In this document: positions 16,711 to 24,829 of the stretch, in pieces
Layout of the letters: every line of letters starts with the position of its first letter
How positions within the stretch are numbered: position 1 is the stretch's first letter
Assembly (NCBI RefSeq): GCF_002217755.1
Contig: NZ_BCFL01000036.1
Coordinates: 1-64,000 of the forward strand
DNA from: Streptomyces hyaluromycini
GTDB lineage: Bacteria; Actinomycetota; Actinomycetes; Streptomycetales; Streptomycetaceae
Reading direction: 5' to 3'
DNA: 64,000 bases
Notes under the pieces: generated by a model
The model's input: only the letters and a program-made list of their open reading frames with translations
The model's database searches: none
Told to the model about the DNA's origin: nothing
Made by a program: the position numbers and the translations under genes

Positions 16711-18327
16711 CTACTGGGGCGAGTGCCGTGGCGGCGGCCCGGTGAGCAGACGGTGCTCGTGGGACGCGTAGCGACTGCGTTCGCGGTCGGTGGCCCGCCG
16801 GCCGGCCAGAACGGTGGTGAGCCAGCCGGCGAGAAAGCCCGCGGGCACGGAGACGAGCGCGGGCGTGTTGTAGGGGAACCAGGCGAAGTCAGCGTCCGGG
16901 AAGGCGGACAGCGGCGTCCCCGAGACCAGGGTGGTGCCGGGGGCCAGGGCGAGCACGCTCAGCGAGCCCACGACGAGGGTGGCCAGGAGCGCGGTGCGTG
17001 TGTACCGGCGCCAGAAGAGGGTGTAGAGGAGTGCGGGGGCGATGGCGGAGGCGCCGAGGGTGAAGGAGACCGTCGCCAGGGGCTGAAGGCTGTGCCCTTG
17101 GGCGAGGACGGCCAGGAGCACGGTGGGGACGCCGACGGCCAGGGCACTGCACCGGGCGAGCACGAGTTCCCGGGCCGGCGCCCACGGCGTGGCGCGGGAC
17201 GCGGTCAGGTCGTGGGCGAGGGTGTTGGCGCAGGCCAGCGTCATGCTCGCGATGGAGGCGAGGAGGGTGAGGAAGACGGCGGTGGTGACGGTGGCGAAGA
17301 GCAGGCTCTCCGGCCTGGACAGACCCGTTCCGAACGCGGCGCGGGCGCCGAGCAGGTAGGCCGTCGTGCCGTGCGCGTCGGCGGCGGCGATGCGGTCGTG
17401 CCCGACCAGCGCGGTCGCGCCGGTGCAGACCAGGGTGAGCATGAGGATGAACAGGGTCACCGAGGAGACCGCCCAGGACATCGCACGGCGGACCTGGCGC
17501 GGCGTGCCCGCCGTGTACATCCGCATGGTGACGTGCGGCAGGCAGGCGCCGCCCAGCACGATGGCGCACTGGGTGCTGGCCATGTCCAGGGCCGGATGCG
17601 GGCTGCTGGAGTACTGCAGTCCCCAGGTCAGATAGGCGTTCCCCGCCCCGCTCCGCCGGGCCGCCGCGTGGAACAGCGCCTGGGGCTGCCAGTCGAACGC
17701 GCGCAGGATCAGCACGCTCACGACCAGCCCGGAGCCGAGCAGCGCCACGGTCTTGATGATCTGGACCAGCGCGGTGCCGGGCATCCCGCCCAGCGCCGCA
17801 TAACTGATCATGAGGACTCCGGCCCCGGCAATGCACCCGCTCTTCATACCGGGGTCGGTGAACCCGAGGACGTAGGCCAGGAGTTCACCGACCCCGGCGA
17901 GCTGGACGACCATCATCGGGACGAGGGCGGCCAGGGTGACCAGGCAGGCCGTGACGCGTACCGACCGGGCCGGATGGCGGCGGGCCAGTGCGTCGCCCAT
18001 GGTGTAGCGGCCGGTGTTGTGGAGGGGTTCGGCCAGCAGGAACATCAGCAACAGCAGGGACAGCAGGGCGCTGAGAGCCAGGACGATGCCGTCGAAGCCG
18101 CACAGGGCGATGATCCCCCCGATGGTGAGCACGGTGGCGGCGGAGATGTAGTCACCGGCGACGGCCAGCCCGTTGCGCAACGGTGAGAGGGACCGGTAAC
18201 CGGTGTAGAACTCGGCGAGGTCGTCCGCCTCCGGACCGGTGAGCACGCACAGCAGCAGGGTGAGGGCGACGACCGAGCAGAACGCGACGAGGGACCAGGA
18301 CTGGGCGGTGCCGCCGAACCCGGTCAC
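16711..18327 (-). CDS. sodium/solute symporter (SSS family, acetate-type)
   Basis: A 538-residue membrane transporter of the solute:sodium symporter family. About 13 hydrophobic helices are visible. Characteristic segments include EFYTGYRSLSPLRNGLAVAG, GDYISAATVLTIGGIIALCG (helix 2 region) and MISYAALGGMPGTALVQIIK. It resembles cation/acetate symporters (ActP type), and the preceding partner gene is the DUF485-type protein that usually accompanies ActP. The GTG at 18327 overlaps the stop codon of that gene (GTGA) and has GGGAG 8 bases before it. Substrate is probably acetate or another monocarboxylate, by family and context only. Confidence 0.85.
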   Translation of the reverse strand: MTGFGGTAQSWSLVAFCSVVALTLLLCVLTGPEADDLAEFYTGYRSLSPLRNGLAVAGDYISAATVLTIGGIIALCGFDGIVLALSALLSLLLLMFLLAEPLHNTGRYTMGDALARRHPARSVRVTACLVTLAALVPMMVVQLAGVGELLAYVLGFTDPGMKSGCIAGAGVLMISYAALGGMPGTALVQIIKTVALLGSGLVVSVLILRAFDWQPQALFHAAARRSGAGNAYLTWGLQYSSSPHPALDMASTQCAIVLGGACLPHVTMRMYTAGTPRQVRRAMSWAVSSVTLFILMLTLVCTGATALVGHDRIAAADAHGTTAYLLGARAAFGTGLSRPESLLFATVTTAVFLTLLASIASMTLACANTLAHDLTASRATPWAPARELVLARCSALAVGVPTVLLAVLAQGHSLQPLATVSFTLGASAIAPALLYTLFWRRYTRTALLATLVVGSLSVLALAPGTTLVSGTPLSAFPDADFAWFPYNTPALVSVPAGFLAGWLTTVLAGRRATDRERSRYASHEHRLLTGPPPRHSPQ

Positions 18328-18743
18328 GGCGTCTGCTCCCGGTCCGCGACGGACACGTGCGTCTGACGGCGGGCGCGGCGCGCCAGGGGATCCACGAAGC
18401 GGTGCGCGGCGGCTTCGTGGACGAGGACCGCCAGCCAGGTGACGGGAATCTGGGCGAGGGCCAGGAGCAGCCCGGTGGGCAGGCCGCCCGGGCCGGGGCG
18501 GGCCATCAGGGAAGGCGCCTTGACGGTCAGGGTGAGGAAGGCGGCGAAGTAGCCGAGGGCGGTGACGGTCGCCACACGCCGGTGCCAGCGGTACGCCCGC
18601 CGCAGCAGGCGGAGGGTGCGATGGGCGCCGGAGCGAGGGCCCGTCGGGCGGGCGCCATGCGGCTCCTCGCCGGTCGACCAGGTCGGGGACGGGCGGTCGT
18701 ACGGGGGCCACGTCGAGGGTAATTCAGGGACATCATCGGACAT
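18324..18743 (-). CDS. DUF485-type small membrane protein with early TTA codon
   Basis: A 139-residue protein with a polar, Pro-rich front part (residues 1-55) and two transmembrane segments (ATVTALGYFAAFLTLTV and TGLLLALAQIPVTWLAVLV). The two-helix layout and position before an SSS symporter fit DUF485 proteins, which associate with acetate permeases. GAGGAG lies 8 bases before the ATG. The stop overlaps the symporter start by 4 bases, so translation is coupled. Codon 8 is TTA (minus strand, 18722-18720), the rarest Leu codon in Streptomyces, read only by the developmental bldA tRNA. This would place both this protein and, through coupling, the symporter under bldA control. Confidence 0.7.
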   Translation of the reverse strand: MSDDVPELPSTWPPYDRPSPTWSTGEEPHGARPTGPRSGAHRTLRLLRRAYRWHRRVATVTALGYFAAFLTLTVKAPSLMARPGPGGLPTGLLLALAQIPVTWLAVLVHEAAAHRFVDPLARRARRQTHVSVADREQTP

Positions 18744-19406
18744 TTCGGCGGCTCCTCGGTGGGGACCGGGCCCGGCCGTGGCGGGCTGTGAGGCGGGAGA
18801 GCGGTTCGGGCGGCCGCACGCCGTGCGGCCGGGAGGTCGTGGGAAGCCGTGTGCGCCGGTCGTTGAGGACGCCGTCTCGCGGGGGAGCGGTCGGGTGAGC
18901 AGGGCGCCATGGTCTCCGGCGCGGGCGCGGCGCGCCAGAGGTGCGGCCGGAGTCGCCGGGGGCGGTCCGCGGTGCGTGGGGCTGACGTTGGGATCTCTGG
19001 CGGGAGCGGAAGAAGCATGGGCGGAGTGCGAGGTGGCGCGATCGCTTCGAGAAGCGCGCCGTCGCACACCCCATGAGCCGGGGTCCGCCCGCCGGTTGGC
19101 CCACCCGTGAGGGGCGCGGCTGTGACGCACTTCATGGGTGGCGTGAGTCTCGGCCGACGGCTCGGCCCGCACGCTGCCCAACTTCCTGAAGGTGTAAGGG
19201 GTTTGCTCGGCAACGATCTGGGCCGGGTGGTCGCGCACCCCTGCCGTGCCAACGCGGAACGGAACCTTCAGGGCTTCCTTGGTACATGAGACAGGCCAGG
19301 AGTTGTCGAATGCGAAGTACATTGCAATGGCAGCGTCTTGACCCCGCTCGGCAAAAATAGGGCAGGTTTCGGACACTTCACCTCATTCATGAGCTTTCTG
19401 CGAAAG
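18744..19406. other. 663-bp spacer between divergent symporter and type III PKS genes
   Basis: Frames open across this region have no sensible protein character. The last 120 bases before the PKS gene are clearly lower in GC (for example around 19305-19400, with GGCAAAAATAGGG), as expected for a promoter region. No long palindrome was found. Confidence 0.4.
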
Positions 19407-20600
19407 ATGCGTGTTATGGGCGCCTATCTGTGTCCTCCAGTCGTGGTGCAAGGCGAACATGTCGTGAAGACCGACGAGATCCTCGCGGAGGTGCGCAGCC
19501 GGCAACCGCAGGCGCCGTGGCTGCCCCGGATCGACGGCATCGCCGCGAGTACGGGGATCGAATCCCGCGGGTGGATGCTGCCGCTGGACGCGGCTGCCGC
19601 CCCCGGCAGCGGGACGGGCCTGCGAACTTTGAGCGCCGGTACGGCCCGTACGGCACTGGCCCGCAACGGATTCACCGACGACGAGGTGAACCGCGCGATC
19701 GCCGCACTGGAGGCGATACCGGCGCCGCAGACCATCCAGGAGCGCACCGCGCCGGCCTGGGCGGCCGTCCAGACGTACGGGGAGCGCGCTGCCCGCGAAG
19801 CCCTGACAACCGCCGGACTGGACACCGCCGACGTCGACTCCCTGATCACCAGTCACTCCACCACCCCGGCCCTGCCGGGGCTGGACCTGTCGCTGCTCAA
19901 CCGCCTTGGGCTGCGCAGCGACGTACTGCTGCTGCCGGCCACCCAGTGGGCCTGCATCGCCGGCACCCGGTCGCTGGCACTGGCGGCCGACCTGGTCGCC
20001 GCGGACCCCGACCGGGTCGTGCTGGTCGTGATATCGGAGGCGCTGAGCACCACCTACCAGCCCGCCGACGACACCCTGGAATCGCTCATCGTCCGGCTGC
20101 TGTTCGCGGACACCGCCGTCGCCGTGGTGGTCACGGGCCGCCCCAGGGCAGAATCGATCCTGCGCCTGGACGCGGTCTGGCACCACACCCTGCCCGGCAC
20201 CACGGACCTGCACCGGCTGGAGACGCGGGACGACGGCACGCACTTCGTGATGGACCGCCGGGGGCCGCGCGCCGTACAGGAGACGGTGGCCGAGATGTGG
20301 AAGTGGTTGCACAGGCGCCACCAGGCCGACGGCCACTCCTGGCATCCCGATCTGCTGCTCGCGCATCCCGGTGGCACGCGGGTGCTGGAGTACATGGAAC
20401 AGACCATGCCCGACGAGTGGCCGGAGGGGCTGCTGGCCTACAGCCGGGACAGCTACACCACGGGCAACCGCGGCGGTGCCGCCGTACTCGACATCCTGCG
20501 CCGCGCGCACGATGCCGGCCAGAAGTCGGGCAGCCGAACCGTGCTCTACGCGGCCGCGCCCGGACTGACGGCCACGGCCGCTGAGGGAGAGTGGCTGTAG
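19407..20600 (+). CDS. type III polyketide synthase
   Basis: A 397-residue chalcone-synthase-superfamily enzyme that condenses malonyl-type units on a CoA starter. The catalytic triad can be located. Cys183 is in TQWACIAGTRSLALA, His320 in LLLAHPGGTRVLEYM, and Asn354 in TTGNRGGAAVLDILRRA. Spacing (137 and 34 residues) agrees with known family members (Cys164/His303/Asn336). Upstream, PVVVQGEHVVKTDEILAEVR matches the usual N-terminal start of bacterial enzymes. Start is uncertain: ATG 19407, ATG 19416 and ATG 19389 are all in frame and none has a strong ribosome site. No methyltransferase, P450 or starter-making enzyme is adjacent, so the product class (alkylpyrone, alkylresorcinol, naphthol) cannot be told. 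Convergent with the SpoIIE gene. Confidence 0.87.
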   Translation: MRVMGAYLCPPVVVQGEHVVKTDEILAEVRSRQPQAPWLPRIDGIAASTGIESRGWMLPLDAAAAPGSGTGLRTLSAGTARTALARNGFTDDEVNRAIAALEAIPAPQTIQERTAPAWAAVQTYGERAAREALTTAGLDTADVDSLITSHSTTPALPGLDLSLLNRLGLRSDVLLLPATQWACIAGTRSLALAADLVAADPDRVVLVVISEALSTTYQPADDTLESLIVRLLFADTAVAVVVTGRPRAESILRLDAVWHHTLPGTTDLHRLETRDDGTHFVMDRRGPRAVQETVAEMWKWLHRRHQADGHSWHPDLLLAHPGGTRVLEYMEQTMPDEWPEGLLAYSRDSYTTGNRGGAAVLDILRRAHDAGQKSGSRTVLYAAAPGLTATAAEGEWL

Positions 20601-20691
20601 CCGAAGCCCGCCCCTCTCATCGCGGCCGGGTAAGCGGGTCCGTCGAAGTCCGCTGCGGTTGGGCAGCGCCCGGTAAGGGGCGTTGGGGGTA

Positions 20692-20710
20692 CCCCGGCCG
20701 AAGGCCGGGG
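20692..20710. terminator. bidirectional hairpin and Streptomyces intergenic repeat
   Basis: CCCCGGCC (20692-20699), a GAA loop and GGCCGGGG (20703-20710) form an 8-bp stem between the convergent PKS and phosphatase genes. The following bases (GGAACTGCGCGACCAGCCAC) match a palindromic intergenic repeat commonly seen in streptomycetes, which supports the genus assignment. Confidence 0.6.
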
Positions 20711-20784
20711 GAGGAACTGCGCGACCAGCCACGACGGCGCCGCAGTCGGCAGACGGCACATCGCGGCTACTTCCAGCGGAGCGC

Positions 20785-22935
20785 TTAGGCCTCCAGTTCC
20801 GCCCAGACGGCCTTGCCGGTGTCGGTCCAGCGCACCCCCCAGCGCGTGGTCAGTTTGTGCACGACGTGCAGACCCCGCCCGGTGTCGTCGAGCAGGTCGC
20901 CGCGGTGCAGGCGCGGCCGGCCGTTGCCGGTGTCGCCGACCTCGCAGGTGAGGAGGCTCCCGGCCCGCACCAGCCGCACCGTGACGGGTCCGGTGCCGAA
21001 CCGGACGGCGTTGGTGACCAGTTCGCTGATCACCAGCAGTGTGCTGTCCCGGGCCTGCTCGCCGGTGTGCCAGCGGCGCAGGAGGGGAGCGGCCAGGGAC
21101 CGGGCGCGGGCGGGGGTGTCGGCGCGGGCGGGCAGGTGCCACGTGGCGGTGTCCCGGCTGCGGCGGCCGGCCATCCGGGCGAGCAGCAGCGTGACGTCGT
21201 CGCGCAGGGGCTCCTTCGGGGCCAGTCTGGCGACCACGCGCCGTGCCGCCTGCTGCAGATCGTCCCAGGGGTGCACCTCGCGGACCACGTCCGTCAGCCG
21301 GCCGATGCCCTCGTCGATCGACGCCGCCGGATCCTCCACCAGGCCGTCGGTGTAGAGGACGAGCAGCGAGCCGGGCGGCACGGTGAACTCGTGCACCTCG
21401 AACGGCTCCCGCACGACGAACTCGGCGCCCAGGGCCGGGTGCGGCTGCGCCCCGACGGTCTCCGCGGAGCCGTCGGGATGGACGAGGACAGGGGGCAGGT
21501 GGCCGGCGTTGGAGATCAGCACCCGGTGGTCGACCGGATCGTAGACCGCGATGCAGCAGGTCGAGCCCAGCGCGCTGTAGCCGGCCGCCAGCCCGGCGTC
21601 CGTGTCGTCCAGGAGCGTGACCGTCTCGTCCAGCCGCTCCAGCACCTCCCCGGGGCCCAGGCCCGCCGACAGCAGCGCCCGGGCCTCCATGCTCAGCTGG
21701 CCCATGGCCGCCGCGGCCCCCAGGCCGTGCCCCACGACATCACCGACCACCAGCGCGGTACGGTCACCGGGCAGCGGAAAGCTGTTCACCCAGTCACCGC
21801 CGACGCCCGCGCTGTCGGGGGTGGTGGGCTCGTAGACGCTGGCGACCTCGATGGTGTCGCTGCCGGCCCGCGGCAGCAGCCGGCGCTGCAGGGCCAGCAC
21901 CTGGGCGTGCTCACGCTGATGCTGGCGGGCCAGGTCCACGTGCCGGGCGGTCTTGGCCACGAGTTCCTGCAGATCGAGCAGCTCACCTTCGCGGAAGAGG
22001 CACTCCGGCCGCCGCCACACCTCCGTCACGCCCAGGACGATGGGCCCTGACGCGCCTTCAGGTCCCTCGACGACCAGCGGTATGCAGGCGACACTCACCG
22101 GCCGGCTGCCGGGCACCAGGGCGCGCACCAGTTGCGGATCGTCGAGTGCCCGCTCGATCGACTCACGGTCGGGAATGACGATGGCCCGCGCAACGTCGTC
22201 ACGCATGACCGCACCGGCCAGCAGACGGCTCGCCTCACGGGGCAGGTTGTCCCCGGGAGTCAGGTACCCCTCGGGCCAGGCCCGGTCCGGCACCAGGGCC
22301 GCCCGCCGCAGCCGGATGCGGTCCTGTGCCTGCTCGGTGACCGCCTCGCCCGTCCACACGGCGTAATCCAGGTTGACGGCGGCCACGTCCCCCCAGGCCA
22401 GCAAGGACTGGGCCAGGGACTGCGCGGTCTCCCCGATGTCCAGGGACGTCCCGATCGCGGCGGCGGAAGCGTACAGGTGCAGCCGCTTGGCCATGGCGAT
22501 CAGGGAGACCGTCAGGCCCTCCTGCGGTGGTGCGGCCGGCAGGATGCTCATCGAGACCACCATCTCCGTCCCGTCGTCCCGCCGAAGACGCTGGACCCGG
22601 GCGACGTGCGCCTCACGCGTGTCGAGGACCCGCTGCAGCCGCTGCGTGACCGTCGGTACGTCTCCTGGCGGCAGCAGATCGGCGAAGGCGGTACCCGGTG
22701 CGGCACTCACCCCCGCGAACGGTGCGGCGTCCAGATTGGAACCGCTGATCCGCAGATCCTGGCCGAGACTGACCACCCCGAGAATCTGTTCCCCGCCTTC
22801 GGCCTCCCCGCCGGCTCCTGAAGGCCGATGCAGAGGCCGCTCGCCCGCCGCTCTTGCTCCGCCCTTCGGGATGTAGTCCCCCAGGGCGCCGCTGACCATG
22901 TCGAACGGCGAAGCAGAGGAGGGTGTGGGGTCCAT
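20785..22935 (-). CDS. PAS-GAF-SpoIIE phosphatase with anti-sigma-type ATPase domain
   Basis: A 716-residue signalling protein. Residues about 50-145 are PAS-like and about 155-330 GAF-like. Residues about 350-570 are a PP2C/SpoIIE Ser/Thr phosphatase with metal-binding Asp in VVGDVVGHGLGAAAAMGQLS, LLVLYTDGLVED and RDDVTLLLARM. Residues about 590-716 are a GHKL ATPase of the anti-sigma (RsbW) type, with VISELVTNAVRFG, VGDTGNGRP and GRGLHVVHKL. The class is abundant in Streptomyces and acts on anti-anti-sigma factors. One protein thus carries both phosphatase and putative kinase activities. The ATG at 22935 was chosen because the PAS-preceding sequence begins there; an upstream in-frame start at 23022 lacks support. 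Monocistronic. Confidence 0.88.
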   Translation of the reverse strand: MDPTPSSASPFDMVSGALGDYIPKGGARAAGERPLHRPSGAGGEAEGGEQILGVVSLGQDLRISGSNLDAAPFAGVSAAPGTAFADLLPPGDVPTVTQRLQRVLDTREAHVARVQRLRRDDGTEMVVSMSILPAAPPQEGLTVSLIAMAKRLHLYASAAAIGTSLDIGETAQSLAQSLLAWGDVAAVNLDYAVWTGEAVTEQAQDRIRLRRAALVPDRAWPEGYLTPGDNLPREASRLLAGAVMRDDVARAIVIPDRESIERALDDPQLVRALVPGSRPVSVACIPLVVEGPEGASGPIVLGVTEVWRRPECLFREGELLDLQELVAKTARHVDLARQHQREHAQVLALQRRLLPRAGSDTIEVASVYEPTTPDSAGVGGDWVNSFPLPGDRTALVVGDVVGHGLGAAAAMGQLSMEARALLSAGLGPGEVLERLDETVTLLDDTDAGLAAGYSALGSTCCIAVYDPVDHRVLISNAGHLPPVLVHPDGSAETVGAQPHPALGAEFVVREPFEVHEFTVPPGSLLVLYTDGLVEDPAASIDEGIGRLTDVVREVHPWDDLQQAARRVVARLAPKEPLRDDVTLLLARMAGRRSRDTATWHLPARADTPARARSLAAPLLRRWHTGEQARDSTLLVISELVTNAVRFGTGPVTVRLVRAGSLLTCEVGDTGNGRPRLHRGDLLDDTGRGLHVVHKLTTRWGVRWTDTGKAVWAELEA

Positions 22936-23499
22936 GCAGCTCACACAGCTCGCTGACTCCGGCGCGTACCGGCAGATCTTCCCGAGTCCCTGCGGTCGAG
23001 CCCCGAGAACCCACGACCGCACATCTCATGAGTAACACAAATACCCTGCCCACCGAAGGGGCAAAAGTGATCAAAAGAACACAAACCGTAAGTGACGCCT
23101 CACGGACCGGCCACAGCTCACCGACCCGCGCGTCCTGCGGGCGTCCGCCCACCCGTTTCGCCTGACCCTCGTCGGGCCGCTGCGCAGGGAAAGGCGCGGT
23201 CACGGCCACCAGGGCCGCGGAGCCGACGGGGGAGTCGGTGGCTGACTGCTCCCATCGCCAGGCCCGGCCACACGGCAGACCCCGAGGTGCGGGAAGCCGC
23301 CACCGCGCTCGGCCTCGCGATCGTCGAGCGGTACTTCACCGAGGCGACCCGCCGGCTGGAGCGCCGAGAAGCCGTCAACCGGCCGAGCGGACACGCGATG
23401 CGCGCAAGCAGGACGGTCGGCAAGGCGGACAACCCGGACCGGACAACGGAGTCCGATTCCCGCCAGCGACCCGAGCCGCCCCGCGGCACGCTGAACGCC
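22936..23499. other. 564-bp spacer; helical fragment without clear gene
   Basis: The first 100 bases before the phosphatase gene include a lower-GC stretch (23025-23090), probably its promoter. Around 23270-23385 the plus strand reads TADPEVREAATALGLAIVER, a helical, protein-like stretch, in the same frame as the following DUF1203 gene. It could be a gene remnant or an extended N-terminus but has no recognisable start. Confidence 0.3.
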
Positions 23500-24003
23500 A
23501 TGACCACCGCCTTCCCTCCCCTCGCCATCCCCTCCGCGGTCCTGAAGGAACTCCGCGTCCGTGACGACGCCGGCCATCCGCCACGCCCGTACCCGGACGA
23601 CGAGGGCGACGCGCCACTGCGCTGCTGTCTGCGGTCCAGTACCGCGGGAGAGCGGATCGCCCTGATCTCCTACGCCCCGCTGCGCCGTTGGGCGGCACAG
23701 ACCGGCGCCGACCCCGGGGCCTACGACGAGCAGGGGCCGGTCTTCGTCCACGCCGACGACTGCGGCGGTCCGGCCGGCGGGAACCTCGGCTACCCATGGG
23801 CCCGCCCGGGCGCCCTGCGCGTCCTGCGCCGCTACGACAGGCGAGGGCACATCACCGGCGGCCGCATGCTGGAGCTTCCCGACGACGCCCAGGCGGCTTT
23901 CGCACATGCGCTGGCCGAGGCCTTCGCCGAGCCCGAGACCGCCCAGGTGCACGTGCGGGCCGTCGAATACGGCTGCTACCACTTCCGCGTCGACCGCCCC
24001 TGA
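23500..24003 (+). CDS. DUF1203 family protein
   Basis: A 167-residue protein matching the DUF1203 family in its order of conserved segments: CCLRSSTAGERIALISYAPL, GPVFVHADDCGG, and the C-terminal VRAVEYGCYHFRVDRP. The family has no established biochemical function. The usual length is about 155-165 residues, consistent with ATG 23500 as the start although the frame is open further upstream. It is followed 107 bases later by the DUF4177 gene, possibly cotranscribed. Confidence 0.75.
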   Translation: MTTAFPPLAIPSAVLKELRVRDDAGHPPRPYPDDEGDAPLRCCLRSSTAGERIALISYAPLRRWAAQTGADPGAYDEQGPVFVHADDCGGPAGGNLGYPWARPGALRVLRRYDRRGHITGGRMLELPDDAQAAFAHALAEAFAEPETAQVHVRAVEYGCYHFRVDRP

Positions 24004-24110
24004 ACCAGGAAAACGGAGGCCCGCGGTGCGCCATGGCAGCCGGGGATGATTGTCTGGCCCTGGCCAATCCCATCCCGACCCGGCTCTGCCGGCAGGAGGA
24101 CCCCGCAGTC

Positions 24111-24326
24111 ATGAGCAGTGCCTACGCCTACGAATACAAGGTCGTCACCTTCCGGGAGTCGCTGATCGGCGACGCGCTGGACAGCGACAAGCTGGAGAAG
24201 GTCCTCAACAAGCACGCCGAGGACGGCTGGGCCCTCAAGGCCATCACGTCCGCCGACGTCAAGGGCCGTATAGGCCCCGGAGCCGTCGAGGGCCTGCTCC
24301 TGACCTTCGAGCGGCCGCGCGGCTGA
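24111..24326 (+). CDS. DUF4177 family small protein
   Basis: A 71-residue protein with the DUF4177 pattern: YEYKVVTFRESL at the front, LEKVLNKHAEDGWALKAITS in the middle and LLLTFERPRG at the end. Members are small cytosolic proteins of unknown function. AGGAGG lies 11 bases before the ATG. A strong hairpin terminator follows 22 bases after the stop. Confidence 0.8.
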   Translation: MSSAYAYEYKVVTFRESLIGDALDSDKLEKVLNKHAEDGWALKAITSADVKGRIGPGAVEGLLLTFERPRG

Positions 24327-24348
24327 CCGGAGCGCGACCTACGGTAAA

Positions 24349-24388
24349 CCGAACGCCCCCCGACCCACCGAGGTCGGGGGGCGTTCGG
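24349..24388 (+). terminator. strong hairpin terminator
   Basis: A perfect 17-bp stem (24349-24365 with 24372-24388) and a 6-nt loop directly follow the DUF4177 gene. It is the most stable hairpin noticed in the window. Confidence 0.85.
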
Positions 24389-24829
24389 CGTTCTCTCCGA
24401 CCTGGATCCGTGCATGCCCAGGAACGTGAAGGCAGCGCAGGATCGCGTAAGAAATTGCGTAGCTTGCGTTCGCTTGCGACTCGGGGCGCAAGCGTAGCGT
24501 GCGACCTGCGTGAGGATCCGAGCCGCGCGCGCTCGCATGAAGTGCCCCTTGTTGCCCGCTCCTTGAGTGCCTCTTTGCCTCGGGGTGATGCGCATACCGT
24601 CCCCGCCGCTTAGGCGTGGACGTTTCTGTTGAAATTTGTCTAGTCCTGGCAGTAGACGGACTCACATCACTCTGCAATATTTCGATGAAACAATGCAAGA
24701 TTCTGCGCGTGACGTCTTTCTTGAGCCCTCGCGCCACCGCTCCGCACGCACCTTTCTGCACCACTCCGTCAGGAACGAGCCGCCCTCGCCGCCCCACCGG
24801 CGCGCGAGCCCCGCAGGAAGTGACCCCGC
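24389..24829. other. 441-bp regulatory region upstream of the GH87 gene
   Basis: No gene is visible. TTGCG occurs three times at 24455, 24464 and 24474 (9- and 10-base steps), and CGCAA recurs inverted near 24487. Lower-GC sequence runs from 24625 to 24710 and includes the inverted repeat TTTC-GAT-GAAA (24680-24690) about 140 bases before the start codon, a candidate operator. The promoter of the glucanase gene is expected here. Confidence 0.4.

Noticed and set aside
20692..20760. Intergenic repeat as a possible attachment site
   Set aside because: It matches a dispersed Streptomyces palindromic repeat and there is no integrase or second copy nearby in this window.
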